Positions 38,256 to 49,137 of a stretch of DNA of 64,000 bases are shown in pieces. Position numbers and translations under genes: made by a program. Origin of the DNA: Marisa cornuarietis (taxonomy: Eukaryota; Mollusca; Gastropoda; Architaenioglossa; Ampullariidae); NCBI GenBank assembly GCA_004794655.1, contig SMMW01000622.1:7798501-7862500 (forward strand), written 5' to 3'. The first letter of the stretch is position 1. Each line of letters starts with the position of its first letter. Under the pieces are notes generated by a model, which saw only the letters and a list, made by a program, of their open reading frames with translations, was not told where the DNA came from and made no database searches.

Positions 38256-41200
38256 GTTGGTCACTGTAGTTTCATTAAAATAATTTGACTAATAGTATGC
38301 GGCAACTGCAAATGAAATAAATGTTGTGTTCTACTTACACAAAGAGCTTAACGGATTGGTTGCAGACAATTTTTATTCTCAGGTTTTCCAAAGTTAATTT
38401 AGTGTTTAGTGAAACCCTCTCAATTTATCCGGTAGTAGTCACCACTTCAGTTTTTGACTTTTTATCAGTAGGAGTAAAAAAATTGCATTTAGATGCCCAG
38501 TACTCTGAAACGATCTACGGTAAGAGAGAGAGAGAGAGAGTGTGTGTGTGTGTTATTTTTTGCTGTTTTTTGTCCTTGCATACCCGGCGTACCAGCTGGT
38601 GCCGGCGTCATAAGAAGCACAAATGGCAGCAATATTGACGACGTCCACAGTGAGGACCACTGCGCTGGTCAGCTTGCAGACGGGCCAGTTGCCGAAACAG
38701 GCAACGACAGGCCGATTCTGGATATAGGCCCACTGGACAAGTGCAGACCGTCTCTGGGTCGAGGGCAGCTCTCACCTGCCACGAGAGCCAGGCGAACCCC
38801 GTTCGGGGCTGGAAACTCGGCGCCGTCCACCCCCAGCACCGACAGAAAAGGAGCCGCCAAGCATTCTTCCTATTTCGACCGGCTGGGACTGACGGCGCTG
38901 GTGGGCGGTGGGAGTGGAGGGGTGGCAGGTCAGGGCTCAAGGCTGCTGAACCAGAACCACCTCCGACGCCTGTTAGCTGGGCCCACGTCTGGCAGCGAAA
39001 CTCGCGAACGATCGGGCGGGAATGGTGGCGGGAGCTGCGAGCTATCGGTCGAGGCGTGCAACCCGGGCGTCATCAAGCTGTACGGCGAATCGCTGGTCCA
39101 AGGGGCGCAGTACAAATCCGTGCTGGCCTCCAAGCGCTCCACGGCCCGCGAGCTCCTCCGGCAGGCCCTCGAGCGCTACGGTCTGCCGCCCGTGGAAGTC
39201 AACAAATACGTGCTTTGCGAGACCGTGGGCGTCATTGATGCGGGCGACGACGGAAGCAGCGAGGACAGCGATCGAGAGGTTTTCCCGCCGCGCAACAAGG
39301 CCAGCGAGCTGGACAAGAGCCCACAGGCTGAATGCATGCTGGCCAGCGGCGGCTGGACGCCCGTGTCCCATCGCGTGCTGCACGACGACGACAGGCCGCT
39401 CGAGTTGCATGCGTACTGGAGGCCACAGAACGGCTTCCGCCGCCGCTTCGAGCTGCGGCGGCGCGAGGACGTCGCGCGGCAAGGCGGTTCTGACGACACT
39501 TCCGGTCTGAACGACAACGCGCGGAGAATCATGAAGGCGAAAGTGTCACCTGTCGTCGTCTCGTCCGCGTCCTCCTCCTTCTGCATCAGCTCGACTGTTT
39601 ACAGGCACGCGGGGACCTTCGCGAAAGACCCGCAGACACAGCCTTTACAGCTGCTTGAAGCTCAGTCAGTCGGGCATAGCGCGCTCGAAAAGGTATCTCA
39701 GTCTGTCGGGACTGGTACACTCAACAAGGCATCTCAGTCTATCGGGGCTGGCGCGCTCAGCAATGTATCCCAGACAATCGGGGCTGGGATGCTCACCAAC
39801 AATCAGCCGGATACCTTCTTGTGTCCCGCAGTGTGTCCGTACTTTCTAACGTTGCGTGGGTATGACATCACCAAGGACATCGTCATCTACCCTTTGACGG
39901 CAAAGACGCTAACAGTAGGGCGAAGCCGTGGACAAGCAGACGACATCGTCTTGGTGGCCGACGATGTGCAAGATGTCCATTGCCGCCTCCAGCTGCACAC
40001 GTCATTGCCAGAACATCCACACAAGCTTCACAAAGAGAGGCGTTATTGGTACCATCTTCAAATAAAAGTCATGGACGGGGCACACGTCTACCTGAACGGT
40101 CGTCACGTAGATCACATTGTCACGGTCTTTCCCGGGGACCTGGTTGGCGTTGGCCAGCATTATCTGTTTCTGTACAAAGATCCGACAGCGGGATATGATA
40201 TACCCCAGAGCCTACCCTGGTATCCGGCCGCCTTCATCTCGAGCACCAGTGGCTGCAAAACCGACACGAATTCCCCGACCAGTCGGGCAGCAAACCAAGA
40301 TCAGCCGAGCTGTCCGAGTGATGAGGTCCTTTCTCCAAAGCTCCATTATCTGGACAAACTGACAAAATATTGCAGGTTGGTTTTATTTTTGCATCTTGAT
40401 TGTCATCGCTTCCCGTGCAGCAAAAGTAACATCTACCACTGTGAAAAATATAATAAGGATGTTTTATGGACAAGACTTGACGAATATTTAACACAGATAG
40501 CATTTCCGATGAACGTTTAAGGAGAGGAGGCTTGAAACTGACATCAGTTACGACACGAGACACGACATAACTAATGTATCAGATATCCGATAAATCCAGC
40601 GAGGCCTTGTGCAAAATGCAAATTTTAGCCAGCATGGAATAGAGAGGGAGACAGAAGAAGAATAAAGCAAAACGAAACGAAGCGAGACAGTTATCTCCCA
40701 TGTTGTCATTTACAATACCGCATTCTAATTAAATTAACTAAGGTCTATTATATCTATAGACGTTTCTTTGCCCTACGTGTTTGACTGATATTGTCCTATA
40801 TCCTGAGGTTTCGTACGAGCAGTGAACGCTGTTCGGTGAAGGTTATCGGCTGATCCCCAACGCTTGACATCTAGGTAGGCGTTCTAGGTCCAAATTTGTT
40901 TTCATTCTTGCCGGTAGAGCAGACAGGACTGCAGAAAATGTTGGGGTATTTGATTGGCTTCTTCACACGGGCACAGGGCTGAGACTATCATGCCACTCCT
41001 CTCGATGTGGCCGTTAAAATTGCAATGTTCTTAGGTGGATCATCGGCATCTGTTCATGGCGTGGTTGTTGCTGGAGGGCATCACTCGATCGTCACTCCTT
41101 CGACTGCTTATGATATTTTTTGTTACGAAACTGACTTTACGTTTTGTTTGAAATTACTGTGCTCACTTCCTTGTATGAAAGACTTGATGTTGGATGCTTT

Positions 41201-41708
41201 TTACTGCTGCCTTCTTTTGCCAGCTGGTCTGAAGGGTGTTGGACACTTGACGGGGGATGACTGTTATGATGCTATTAAGAAAGATCAGAAAAAGTGTTGG
41301 AGGGACATCCTCCATATGGCACGTCATCTTTCATCTTTACACTTTACCAGAGGTGCCCATCCAGTTTGACTTTTGCCCATAAATCGAGGAGAAAGCAGCG
41401 TATTACTCGTTACGTCTTTGCAGCCACTTTGCTCTAAAGCAGCTTCAGCAGAAGGCCCTCATGCCAAATTGTGTCAAAAACAGTGAGCATGTCCAAGAAA
41501 ACAGCAAAGACTCATTTTTTGTTGAACAACATTTTCTATCTCTTGAGTGATGAGTTTCACATGATCTTCCGTTTTTTTTCTGCAGCTAGAATGAAAGAGA
41601 GAATGTCTTGGAGGATGGACAGCAGTCTCGTGTTTATTATCTTTTCTGAAACTTTACTGAGGAATATTAGTAGGCTGATGGTGCGGAAACTCCTTGGGTT
41701 CTTCTTTA

Positions 41709-41767
<59 letters not shown>

Positions 41768-44700
41768 TTATGATGGCTTTTTTTCCCAAAAGGCTGGAAT
41801 AGTGCCTGATGTCCACGAGTCATTGAAGATGTCAAGGATTTTTTTTTTCTGAGGTTTTTTTGTTTGTTTTGGGAGAGGGTTCCTTGGTTTTAGATTGTCG
41901 TTGGGTAAAACGTTATTCAAGCTATCTCACTCTGATCTTTCAGTGTCGGAGGGAGACCACTCCTCCTGGCCTACGAGAGGCACAGAGTGAAGGAGGTCGT
42001 CGAATACATCGCCAACATCAGCTGCAACGGACGTGGTGACTTCCCCCTGACCAGCGCGGCTCTGCTGCTGTGTTGCTATGTGTACGTGGCGAGACACTTC
42101 TCAAATGACCAGCTGATCGCCTTCTTGAAACAAATGCTCGAGGCAGTGCGAAACAGAGTCGGCGTAAGTTTTGGACATGTCTGAGATGCTTACGTCCATT
42201 TCCTTAGGTACATCACCAAGTCTTTAAAACATAATGCGCCTCTACTTCTCTCCTGGGTGGTGGCGTGCTTGTGTGTTTGATTAAGTATTCTACTAGCTGC
42301 TGTTTATATGGCTGATATTAAAAAGGCCCAAACTTGATTACACGTACCTAAAGTTAAAAACCCCGAAATCTTATACACCTAACGTTAAAACCCCCAAATA
42401 TTTCTCAGCAGAATGTTGACTAAAGGCATTATCTTGAGATCTAGATATTTCTTCCACGGGAAGTCGAGAGCCTTGCCATCGAGACACGTCCATTAGAAAT
42501 TTGTTCGTCTTTTAGGGGATCAGTCTTGTTATTTGGCTTCATAGTTGTAACCAGGACAAGCAGCGTTAAGCCAAGTCCTGATGTATGCCCTCTTTGTTTG
42601 CAGGTAATTTGCAAAACATTGTCTGAACAAAAGTACCAGAGGTAAGATCTAGTACTGGTAAAACGTACTGATGTTTCAAAAAAAGCACCAAAGGTTTACT
42701 GTATTTTAAGCGACAGATATCAGTTCTTTTTAACTGACATAGCGTTTAGTTCAGCTCAGTCAAAGCTGTGCTCATCACGTGTATTAAGCAATGACTCAAA
42801 TGTTTTCTTTAAGTGGCGGGTTCTTTCTGCTTGATTCCTTTCCAGTCTTCATCTTTTCCTCGCTTCATAACACCCACTTCATTTCCAGTCTAACAATCAC
42901 CTATCAGCCATTTATTTCTCTTTGAGTAGTTCAGAACTAAAGTATGTGCGAAAATATACAGCACACAGGCATTCTAGCTTTATGAAAATTTATCTGGCTA
43001 TAAAGAGTTCTTACACAGCGCTATGTTTTTGTACAGCGCTATGTTCAAGCCGGAAAAAGAAGAAAAGACACTACAGTGCGGCGACCCTCTCTTCGACTTG
43101 CTGTGCTGGCTTTCTAACGTCACGCACCTGTACAGCTATCTTTCTTCCCAGGACTTCGGGCCTCCTTCCCAGCCTCATTCTGAAGTCACGGACACCTTTC
43201 GTGAGGTCACTAAAGGGCTGGAGGAGGCGATTAGATTCATGTTTCAGCAGAGTGTCTACTCCGTCACTAAGGTGAGATGAAAAGATTTGTTTCAGCAGAT
43301 TGTCTACTCCATCATTAAACTGGGCACCATGACAGAAATTTCTGGGGCTCGTCAAGCACCATGGAACATGTAACGCTGGTTTCGCTCCTATAGAACTGCC
43401 ACGTGTCCTTGCCGAGTGAAAATGACGACGAGTTATCTGCAGTTTCACGTGTCTACGCGAGCTTCTCGTTTAAAGAAGAACAACCGAAAAGGCACAATAG
43501 TTAAGAATGGATGTCATATGAAACCATCGGTTATGTAATCAATCTCTTCGTTTAAACAAAAGCAAACAAAGCAATAGTCCACAATGGACCTTAAATGAAA
43601 CCATCGATTATGTAATAAAGGAAGCGTTATCGTGTCCTTTATTTGTTAATTAAACACATTCCGACACATCTGGGCCCTGTGCATATAGACACGGTAACTG
43701 TCCGAGACTCTCAAGGCATAGATACCGACAGCCAAAGGGAAATAAATTATCATCATTCGGTCATCTTCGCTTTTCCTAAATTATCTAAGCCTTGAGATGT
43801 TGTTTTTGTCAATGCCACTGGCGAGACAGACTATCAAATGACAAATATAAAGTCTTCGTTGTATAGTGAGACGTGGCTGTTACGAATGAGCTCCAAAGCA
43901 TTGGTAGATCATTGATAGTTGTGCTAGATATGTATCCTTTATGCTGCAGACTGTTCTTTCACAATGTTTTAGAAGTAAGAATTTTAACGTGTGACACGAA
44001 GGATAAGGAGCAATAATAAGGATTATTATACAGTGGAAGATTACTAAGCAAAGTCAAATGAGTATAAAAACCATTCTCACTGGCTGCTTTTAGGAGCTGT
44101 ACATTCCAGTGGAGGAGATTGTGTCTGCCCCGGCCGGAGCTGACACAGGTGACCGGTGTGCAGCGACCATGGCTCGAGTGCTGCGCGTGCTCCAAGTGAC
44201 GTCAGACGTCGTGGAAGGCGTCGGGCTCCACCGTCACGTGGTCATCCAGCTGTTGACGTACCTGATTTTCTATATCACGACGACGGTGTTCAACAAGCTG
44301 GTGATGAATGGTAGAAGTGCTCTAGCACTAGTCTTTTTTCTCCACAAAGAATTCTCTCATTCAGCTAACTCGTAAACTTCCTCTCTTAGTGCCGTTGTCT
44401 GTTTCACATATGTGGTAGGGAGAGAGAAAAGTAAAAAAAAAAAAAAAAGAAAAAAAAGGGAAATTATTAAAAAAAAATTATTATTAAAAATTAGATTATA
44501 GTGCTGTTAGAGTTTATGAAACTTGAGAACAATCTCTTAACGCATGGTCGCTCTTGAGACACCTTTTGATGTCCAGCCATACACACAAACTTATACCTAC
44601 ATACGCACTTAACCAGTCAGTCTTTGGCATGGGTCAGGTTCTCAGTACCTGTGCTGGCCGGTGGGCATACAACTACAGGCGTGTGTCAGCCGCCTCGAGG

Positions 44701-46743
44701 ACTGGGCCGTGTCCGTGGGACTGGGGGCGCAGTACCTACAAGTGGCCGAGCGGCTCGTGGCACTCGTGGATCTGCTGGCAACGTCTCGACACACTCTCTT
44801 CAGGGTAGATACCAGAAACAAGATTTTTATGTGATTCAGGACAGATACCCGTGGTCACTCTTCTCTTTAGATCAAGGGTAGGGAACGTTCTTCCCACGGG
44901 CCCGCGAAATCGATTGGTCTGGCCCGGCAGGTAACCGCAGGCGGGACTCTAAATTCAATAAATCTAGGAGCTTTTTTCATAGTAACATATTGAATCACAA
45001 TAATAAATATTAAGGGACCCGCATGGGATAGAGAGGACTCATTCGAGTACATGACGGGACAGACACAAATACTTCTCATCAGATCCCCGTATTCCGTCTA
45101 TATTGCGATAACTAATAGGACATCTGCACACCAACGATGATCTTTGGGATCGGTTGCAGATGGACTGGAACAGCTTTCACAAACAGTATTCTCCCCTGTC
45201 AGACGCACAGTTGCTGAGGGTACTGAGTGGCTACCGGGTAGGAGACGGACAACGGCCCCCAGAGACTTGGCAACCCCCACCGGAAGTACAACACAGTTCT
45301 GATGGTATATATAGATATATTGATAGTCTCTTGAATAATACTCGCAAATATGTACACGAGTGCAGAAACTTATATCTGCATGTACTGTACACATTTAACG
45401 GTAACACCAGTTTTAGAACAGACTGCAGCGAGAACGGTGTAAAATGACATGCAAATTTAAATCCGCGTAAAAATTTTCTTTCTTTAATAGTCGACCCCTT
45501 CCTCAGATGTGTGCAAATGTTGAAAAGCTATTATATTTTGATTTGTGAAACTTACATAAATAATGTCTAAACAGATGACATCATGTTTAAACAAGAGCCA
45601 GTCGTACCTAAACAAATATCAGCTGTTTCTTTGCGCGTCTCAACCCCCATCCTTTTAAGATACTTCGTGCCTGCTCCACAAGGTATATAGTGTCACGTGA
45701 GTTGCCCCATCAAATGACGACTGTGGAGGTCCAACTACTTTGAACATACTGAAAGGATTAACTTTTCCTCTGAAGTCAGGCATTCAGTCCTTTGTAGCAC
45801 GATATAAATTTTATTGCCAGATGGATTGTTCTCAGATGTGTCTATCGCCTTGACCTCTCACCCTCCCTTCGTGATGCCGTGCGATGAGGAAAGCTGGAAC
45901 CTCGCTGAAAAACTGACGTTTGCTTTCTTCCAACATCTGGAAAGCATCCAAAAACACTTTCTGCCCAAAGAAGGCAAGTCAGCAGCTCACCCTTTTTATC
46001 CCTCAACTTGCCTCATGTCTGTCTGTCCGGCTTTCTGTGTCCCTTCGCCTAACTGGCTTGAGGGGATGGCTCTCTGTCGTTTTTGTCGTTTTTTTGTATC
46101 GTCCGTCGTATTTTGAGTTTCGGCAACCCTTATTATGATGAAGTCGCCATCCTTGCTCCTCTACAAGACTGCTGCATGTTGAGGACGTCCACTTGGAACA
46201 GCCTGCAGCTGTTGCGGGATGGTGTTCTCAGCAGGGCATGAAAGAGGTGTTGCGATCCGACCCCGTCCGCCCGGTCTTGATAGACAGCCTTTTCCCGGCA
46301 CTGGACGGACGGCTGAAGAGGGTATTTCAGAAACTGGACATATGCGTGCAGACAACTGGCTTGGACAATGTACTAGTCGATGTTGGCCTTTGATACTGTC
46401 TTGTTGGATTTGGACTTCATGACTTGCGCGGTGGTGTGGGATTCATGTTTTCATCAGTGAACTTGAGCGTGTGCTGGCGTTCCAGTGAAACTTGTGCCTT
46501 CTGTTGGCTGTTGCATTTTCTGTGGAGTGTATGACATGTTTGATATTTGTTCTATGGAGTGTATTCCGGCTTGTACGACATGTTGGATATTTGTGCTGAG
46601 GACTGTGTTCTTGCTGTGTGTGTGGACGCTGCCCTGTGACGTGGAGATAGGCCGCTACACACCCACATTTTGTCGTCATCTTATTTTTTGACGTCAGCGC
46701 CTTGAGCTGTCCACAGGCCAGGATTTGGCGCTATACAAGCCAA

Positions 46744-46782
<39 letters not shown>

Positions 46783-48611
46783 GTGCATGCTCATGACGCG
46801 AACGAACACCATCCTGTTTCTCTTATTTCGTAGTTTCAATCCAACATTATCGTTGTTGTCGATTTCAGTTGTTTTATACTCATGTCCATGTTCAAATCTA
46901 TGTTTACATCTGTTGCATAAAAATAATCTGAAAAAGTTAAGGATTCGTTTGCGACTGATCTTGAAGTTTCCATACCTTTTATTCTGTAAGCAGTGGTAAA
47001 CGTTTGCGAACCCAGTTCGCCAGCAAATAAGACCAGGACGTCATCTTCTGCCTACTCTTCGAGCCAACCGTTCCCAGTCACATTTTTCACCTGTAACTCA
47101 CCTGAGGTCACCCGACCATGTGGTCTTCACCCTCCAGTTTTCCCACCTAATCCTAATCCCTCTGAACAAATGTTGGGGACTGAACTTCTTTCATGTACTG
47201 GTCACCCACAGGAGCAGAGTTTTGACAGCTGTGAACATGATCTGAACACTCCTTCCATCCCCAGTAAAAATCCAGTGCCCCTCCCTCGGAGAGCTCTCTT
47301 TCACACTGCAGAATCCTCTGCACACATGTCATTTGCTCTAACAGAGCCAGAGAACCATGGAAACCATGGTCACGCACAGTCAGCTTATGTCAACAGCTCA
47401 AATGCTGACTTCTGGCAAAAAGGTCTGAGCGAAAACGCAGATGGTTCTTTTCCACCCCAGCTTCTTGTTGAGACGTCATCTGTCACCATGGAGACCGAAG
47501 CTTTAGACTGCGTGTTTATATGGCCCTACACCCCATACAAGCAAGACCAGCAGGGGGGCACTCCGCCGTCCAGCCCTTGGGGGTTTACCGGGGAACAAAG
47601 TGTGCCTCAGATGCAGCAGAGCACGCCGGACGTCGTGCAGCTGGCGCAATGCTGTGACGTGAGCTGCAGTCACATGGCCAGACTTACTCGATACCCAGAC
47701 AACATCTACATTGATGTGAGTCAGCTGGAAGCCAGTGGCAAGGCACGACACTTGAAGGTTTTGTCCCTAGAAGACGGGGCAGGATCTCCAGCGTCTCGGG
47801 GTAAGCCATAGGTCTCGATGATTACCCTCCGAGGATTGTGATTTGGAGCATACCTATCACCCGAGGTACCAAAACCTCCAATCCATTCCTTCGACCCAAT
47901 CTTTACATAGAAAAATGTTCGTTTTGTTTTTACTTGATTTTATTTCTTCACTTCAGTGACGATACTAACCTTCAATATAATTACTGTACTAATAACTATT
48001 GATATTATATGATACTAATCAATTTCATTCTTTTGTCTTTATTACGTATACTTATTTCAATTTTTCACTTTTTATAGAACACTTCTTTTGCACATGATAC
48101 ACTGAGTTTAAAATGTTTTTAAATATCCTTTTGTTGTTTTTAACTAATATGGTTGTGTACACATTTTCTTACATGCAATGTGATAAATCTGGATCTACAT
48201 TTAATTACACTAGAAATTGAAATGTCCAGCACCTGGAAGAGAAATAATACTCTTACCTTCCATAGTAACTACAGAAACATGTCCATGTAGGACAAAACGA
48301 CTGTGTAAACACGGTGTAGATTTTAAACTTCAACAGTGTAAATGCTTTTGCACCTAAATTTTGGTGGGAAAAGAAAATACACAAATAAGCTTTTTAATAA
48401 AAACTTATGGATCTAATATTCACACTGTGCAATCAACAAGAACTTGTAATTGATCAATTAATGAATTATTATGCTACTGTGAACAGTCCCTGATAAACCT
48501 ATGTCAAAGACAGTTTGCAGAAAGGATGAAATAGAAAGTATGAGCTTCCTGAACATTTCATTTTCAGGCTGGAAAGACATTTCTTTATCCCCATCAGAAT
48601 CTCTCTATGTG
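36361..48611 (+). CDS. RADIL: Ras-associating and dilute domain-containing protein (RADIL)
   Basis: Rap-effector adhesion scaffold (vertebrate RADIL binds Rap1 through its RA domain and acts in integrin adhesion). Exons in phase: 36361-36425 (probable; SKQKKEINSF, ATG at 36401), 38596-40375, 41944-42163, 42604-42641, 43037-43271, 44094-44310, 44638-44804, 45160-45304, 45821-45973, 46994-47800, 48568-48611, about 1290 residues. The RA domain begins GVIKLYGESLVQGAQYKSVL (about residue 180) and ends near RRFELRRREDV. The FHA domain has PYFLTLRGYD, VGRSRG and HVYLNGRHV (about 430-550). The DIL domain spans exons 41944-44804 with LLCWLSNVTHLYSYL and LLATSRHTLFR, matching vertebrate RADIL. The last exon ends ESLYV, where the vertebrate PDZ domain begins, but no PDZ exon was found. 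Exon 45821-45973 uses a GC donor. RASIP1, the paralogue without PDZ, is the alternative name. Confidence 0.88.
37741..38595. other. RADIL intron end with microsatellites
   Basis: Non-coding. Contains a (GT)n run at 38196-38253 and a (GA)n(GT)n run at 38523-38550 just before the acceptor at 38595. The acceptor is preceded by a T-rich tract (38550-38575). Confidence 0.6.
39663..39806 (+). repeat. Coding 36-bp minisatellite between RA and FHA domains of RADIL
   Basis: Four units start at 39663, 39699, 39735 and 39771, exactly 36 bases apart, encoding a 12-residue unit of the form Q(S/T)(V/I)GxGxLxxxS. It lies in the disordered linker and keeps the reading frame. Confidence 0.9.
40850..41720 (-). 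mobile_element. Degraded jockey/CR1-superfamily LINE fragments
   Basis: On the minus strand, 41700-41560 encodes FRTISLLIFLSKVSEKIIN, the RT block 2 region. After stops and frame changes, 41510-41440 reads AVFLDMLTVFDTIWHEGLLL, the AFDTVWH block. Further 3', at about 41000-40880, comes a CPC...EEANQIPQHFLQSCLLY string, the cysteine/histidine C-terminal motif common in invertebrate LINEs. Spacing is shorter than in an intact element and many stops are present, so it is an old, deleted copy. A (CA)n run interrupts it near 41710. Confidence 0.7.
41710..41767. repeat. (GT)n(GA)n microsatellite
   Basis: Compound dinucleotide run in a RADIL intron, at the 5' edge (minus sense) of the LINE fragment. 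Confidence 0.9.
44868..45080. repeat. Possible hAT-type DNA transposon remnant
   Basis: In the RADIL intron between exons 44804 and 45160. The sequence GATCAAGGGTAGGGAACG... with GGGCCCGCGAAATC and CTGGCCCGG resembles the termini and GCCCGCG motifs of animal hAT non-autonomous elements. No matching second terminus or target duplication was identified, so this is only a resemblance. Confidence 0.3.
46130..46782 (+). mobile_element. Unclassified retroelement 3' region ending in L2-type tail and (ATT)n
   Basis: In the RADIL intron between exons ending 45973 and starting 46994. A ~650-base block, more GC-rich than its surroundings, ends GCGCCTTGAGCTG...GGCGCTATACAAGCC followed by (ATT)n at 46744-46782. 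That end has the same architecture as the L2-like LINE at 4190-4277. Internal open frames (46193-46390) have no recognised homology and are not in phase with RADIL. Confidence 0.55.
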
Positions 48612-49137
48612 GTAAGGTTTTTGAATACATGATATCTTTTTCATGTGATGTGTTTAGGCTCTTTATTTTGTGTGCAGGATTGCAGGATGGTTAAATTAAA
48701 GCAAGAAAGACTAATGTGCTAATTTTAAAAATTATGGTAAAAATAATAGCAAGATATGTTACTGACATGCACTTAATGCAGAATTTAATGAAAAAACAAC
48801 AACAAATGCACGGATAGATTTGTTACTTAATTTTTTTTAATTGACATAGAGCAGATCTCTGTCATTCAGGTTACATGAATGCACAGGCTTCATCAGAACT
48901 GCAGAAGATGAAGCCTCACATCTGTAAATCGCAAAGTTTCATAATCCCATTTCCAGTTTTAAGTCCTTAGCTTTAGCTGGATCCTCTGTTTTGATGAGTA
49001 CAGGGCAAAAATAATTCTGAAGACAGGAACCACCTCTCTTATTCAGGCAAAGACAACTTTTTACAGAATTCCAGGCACAAACAGATCTGTCTACAGCCCA
49101 TTATTTACACATACACAAAGAAAGAAGAGGAAACCAA
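48612..49137. other. RADIL-INTS1 convergent 3' interval
   Basis: Only 526 bases between the last mapped RADIL exon and the INTS1 stop codon. A good acceptor (TTTTGTGTGCAG, ending 48677) precedes a 14-codon open segment with stop TAA at 48720-48722, in the phase required after the exon 48568-48611. It could be a terminal RADIL exon lacking a PDZ domain. Otherwise this is 3' UTR sequence of both genes. A TTTATT at 48662 could be the INTS1 poly(A) signal on the minus strand. Confidence 0.35.

Larger units (their letters stand above)
40376..41943. other. RADIL intron containing degraded LINE pieces
   Basis: No exon between 40375 and 41944: the phases of these two exons join directly. The interval holds degraded minus-strand LINE sequence (about 40850-41720), a (GT)n(GA)n microsatellite (41710-41767) and T-rich sequence before the acceptor. 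Confidence 0.6.

Noticed and set aside
39022..39586. Several long alternative-frame and antisense open frames over the GC-rich RADIL exon
   Set aside because: They are by-products of high GC and codon structure. Only the frame encoding RA and FHA domains shows conservation and proper splice phases.
41007..41369. 120-codon plus-strand open frame
   Set aside because: It lies over decayed minus-strand LINE sequence, and its peptide shows no recognisable family.
46193..46393. Open frame considered as a RADIL exon
   Set aside because: The GC donor at 45973 joins in phase with 46994. This segment lies in an element with an L2-type tail and shows no RADIL similarity.
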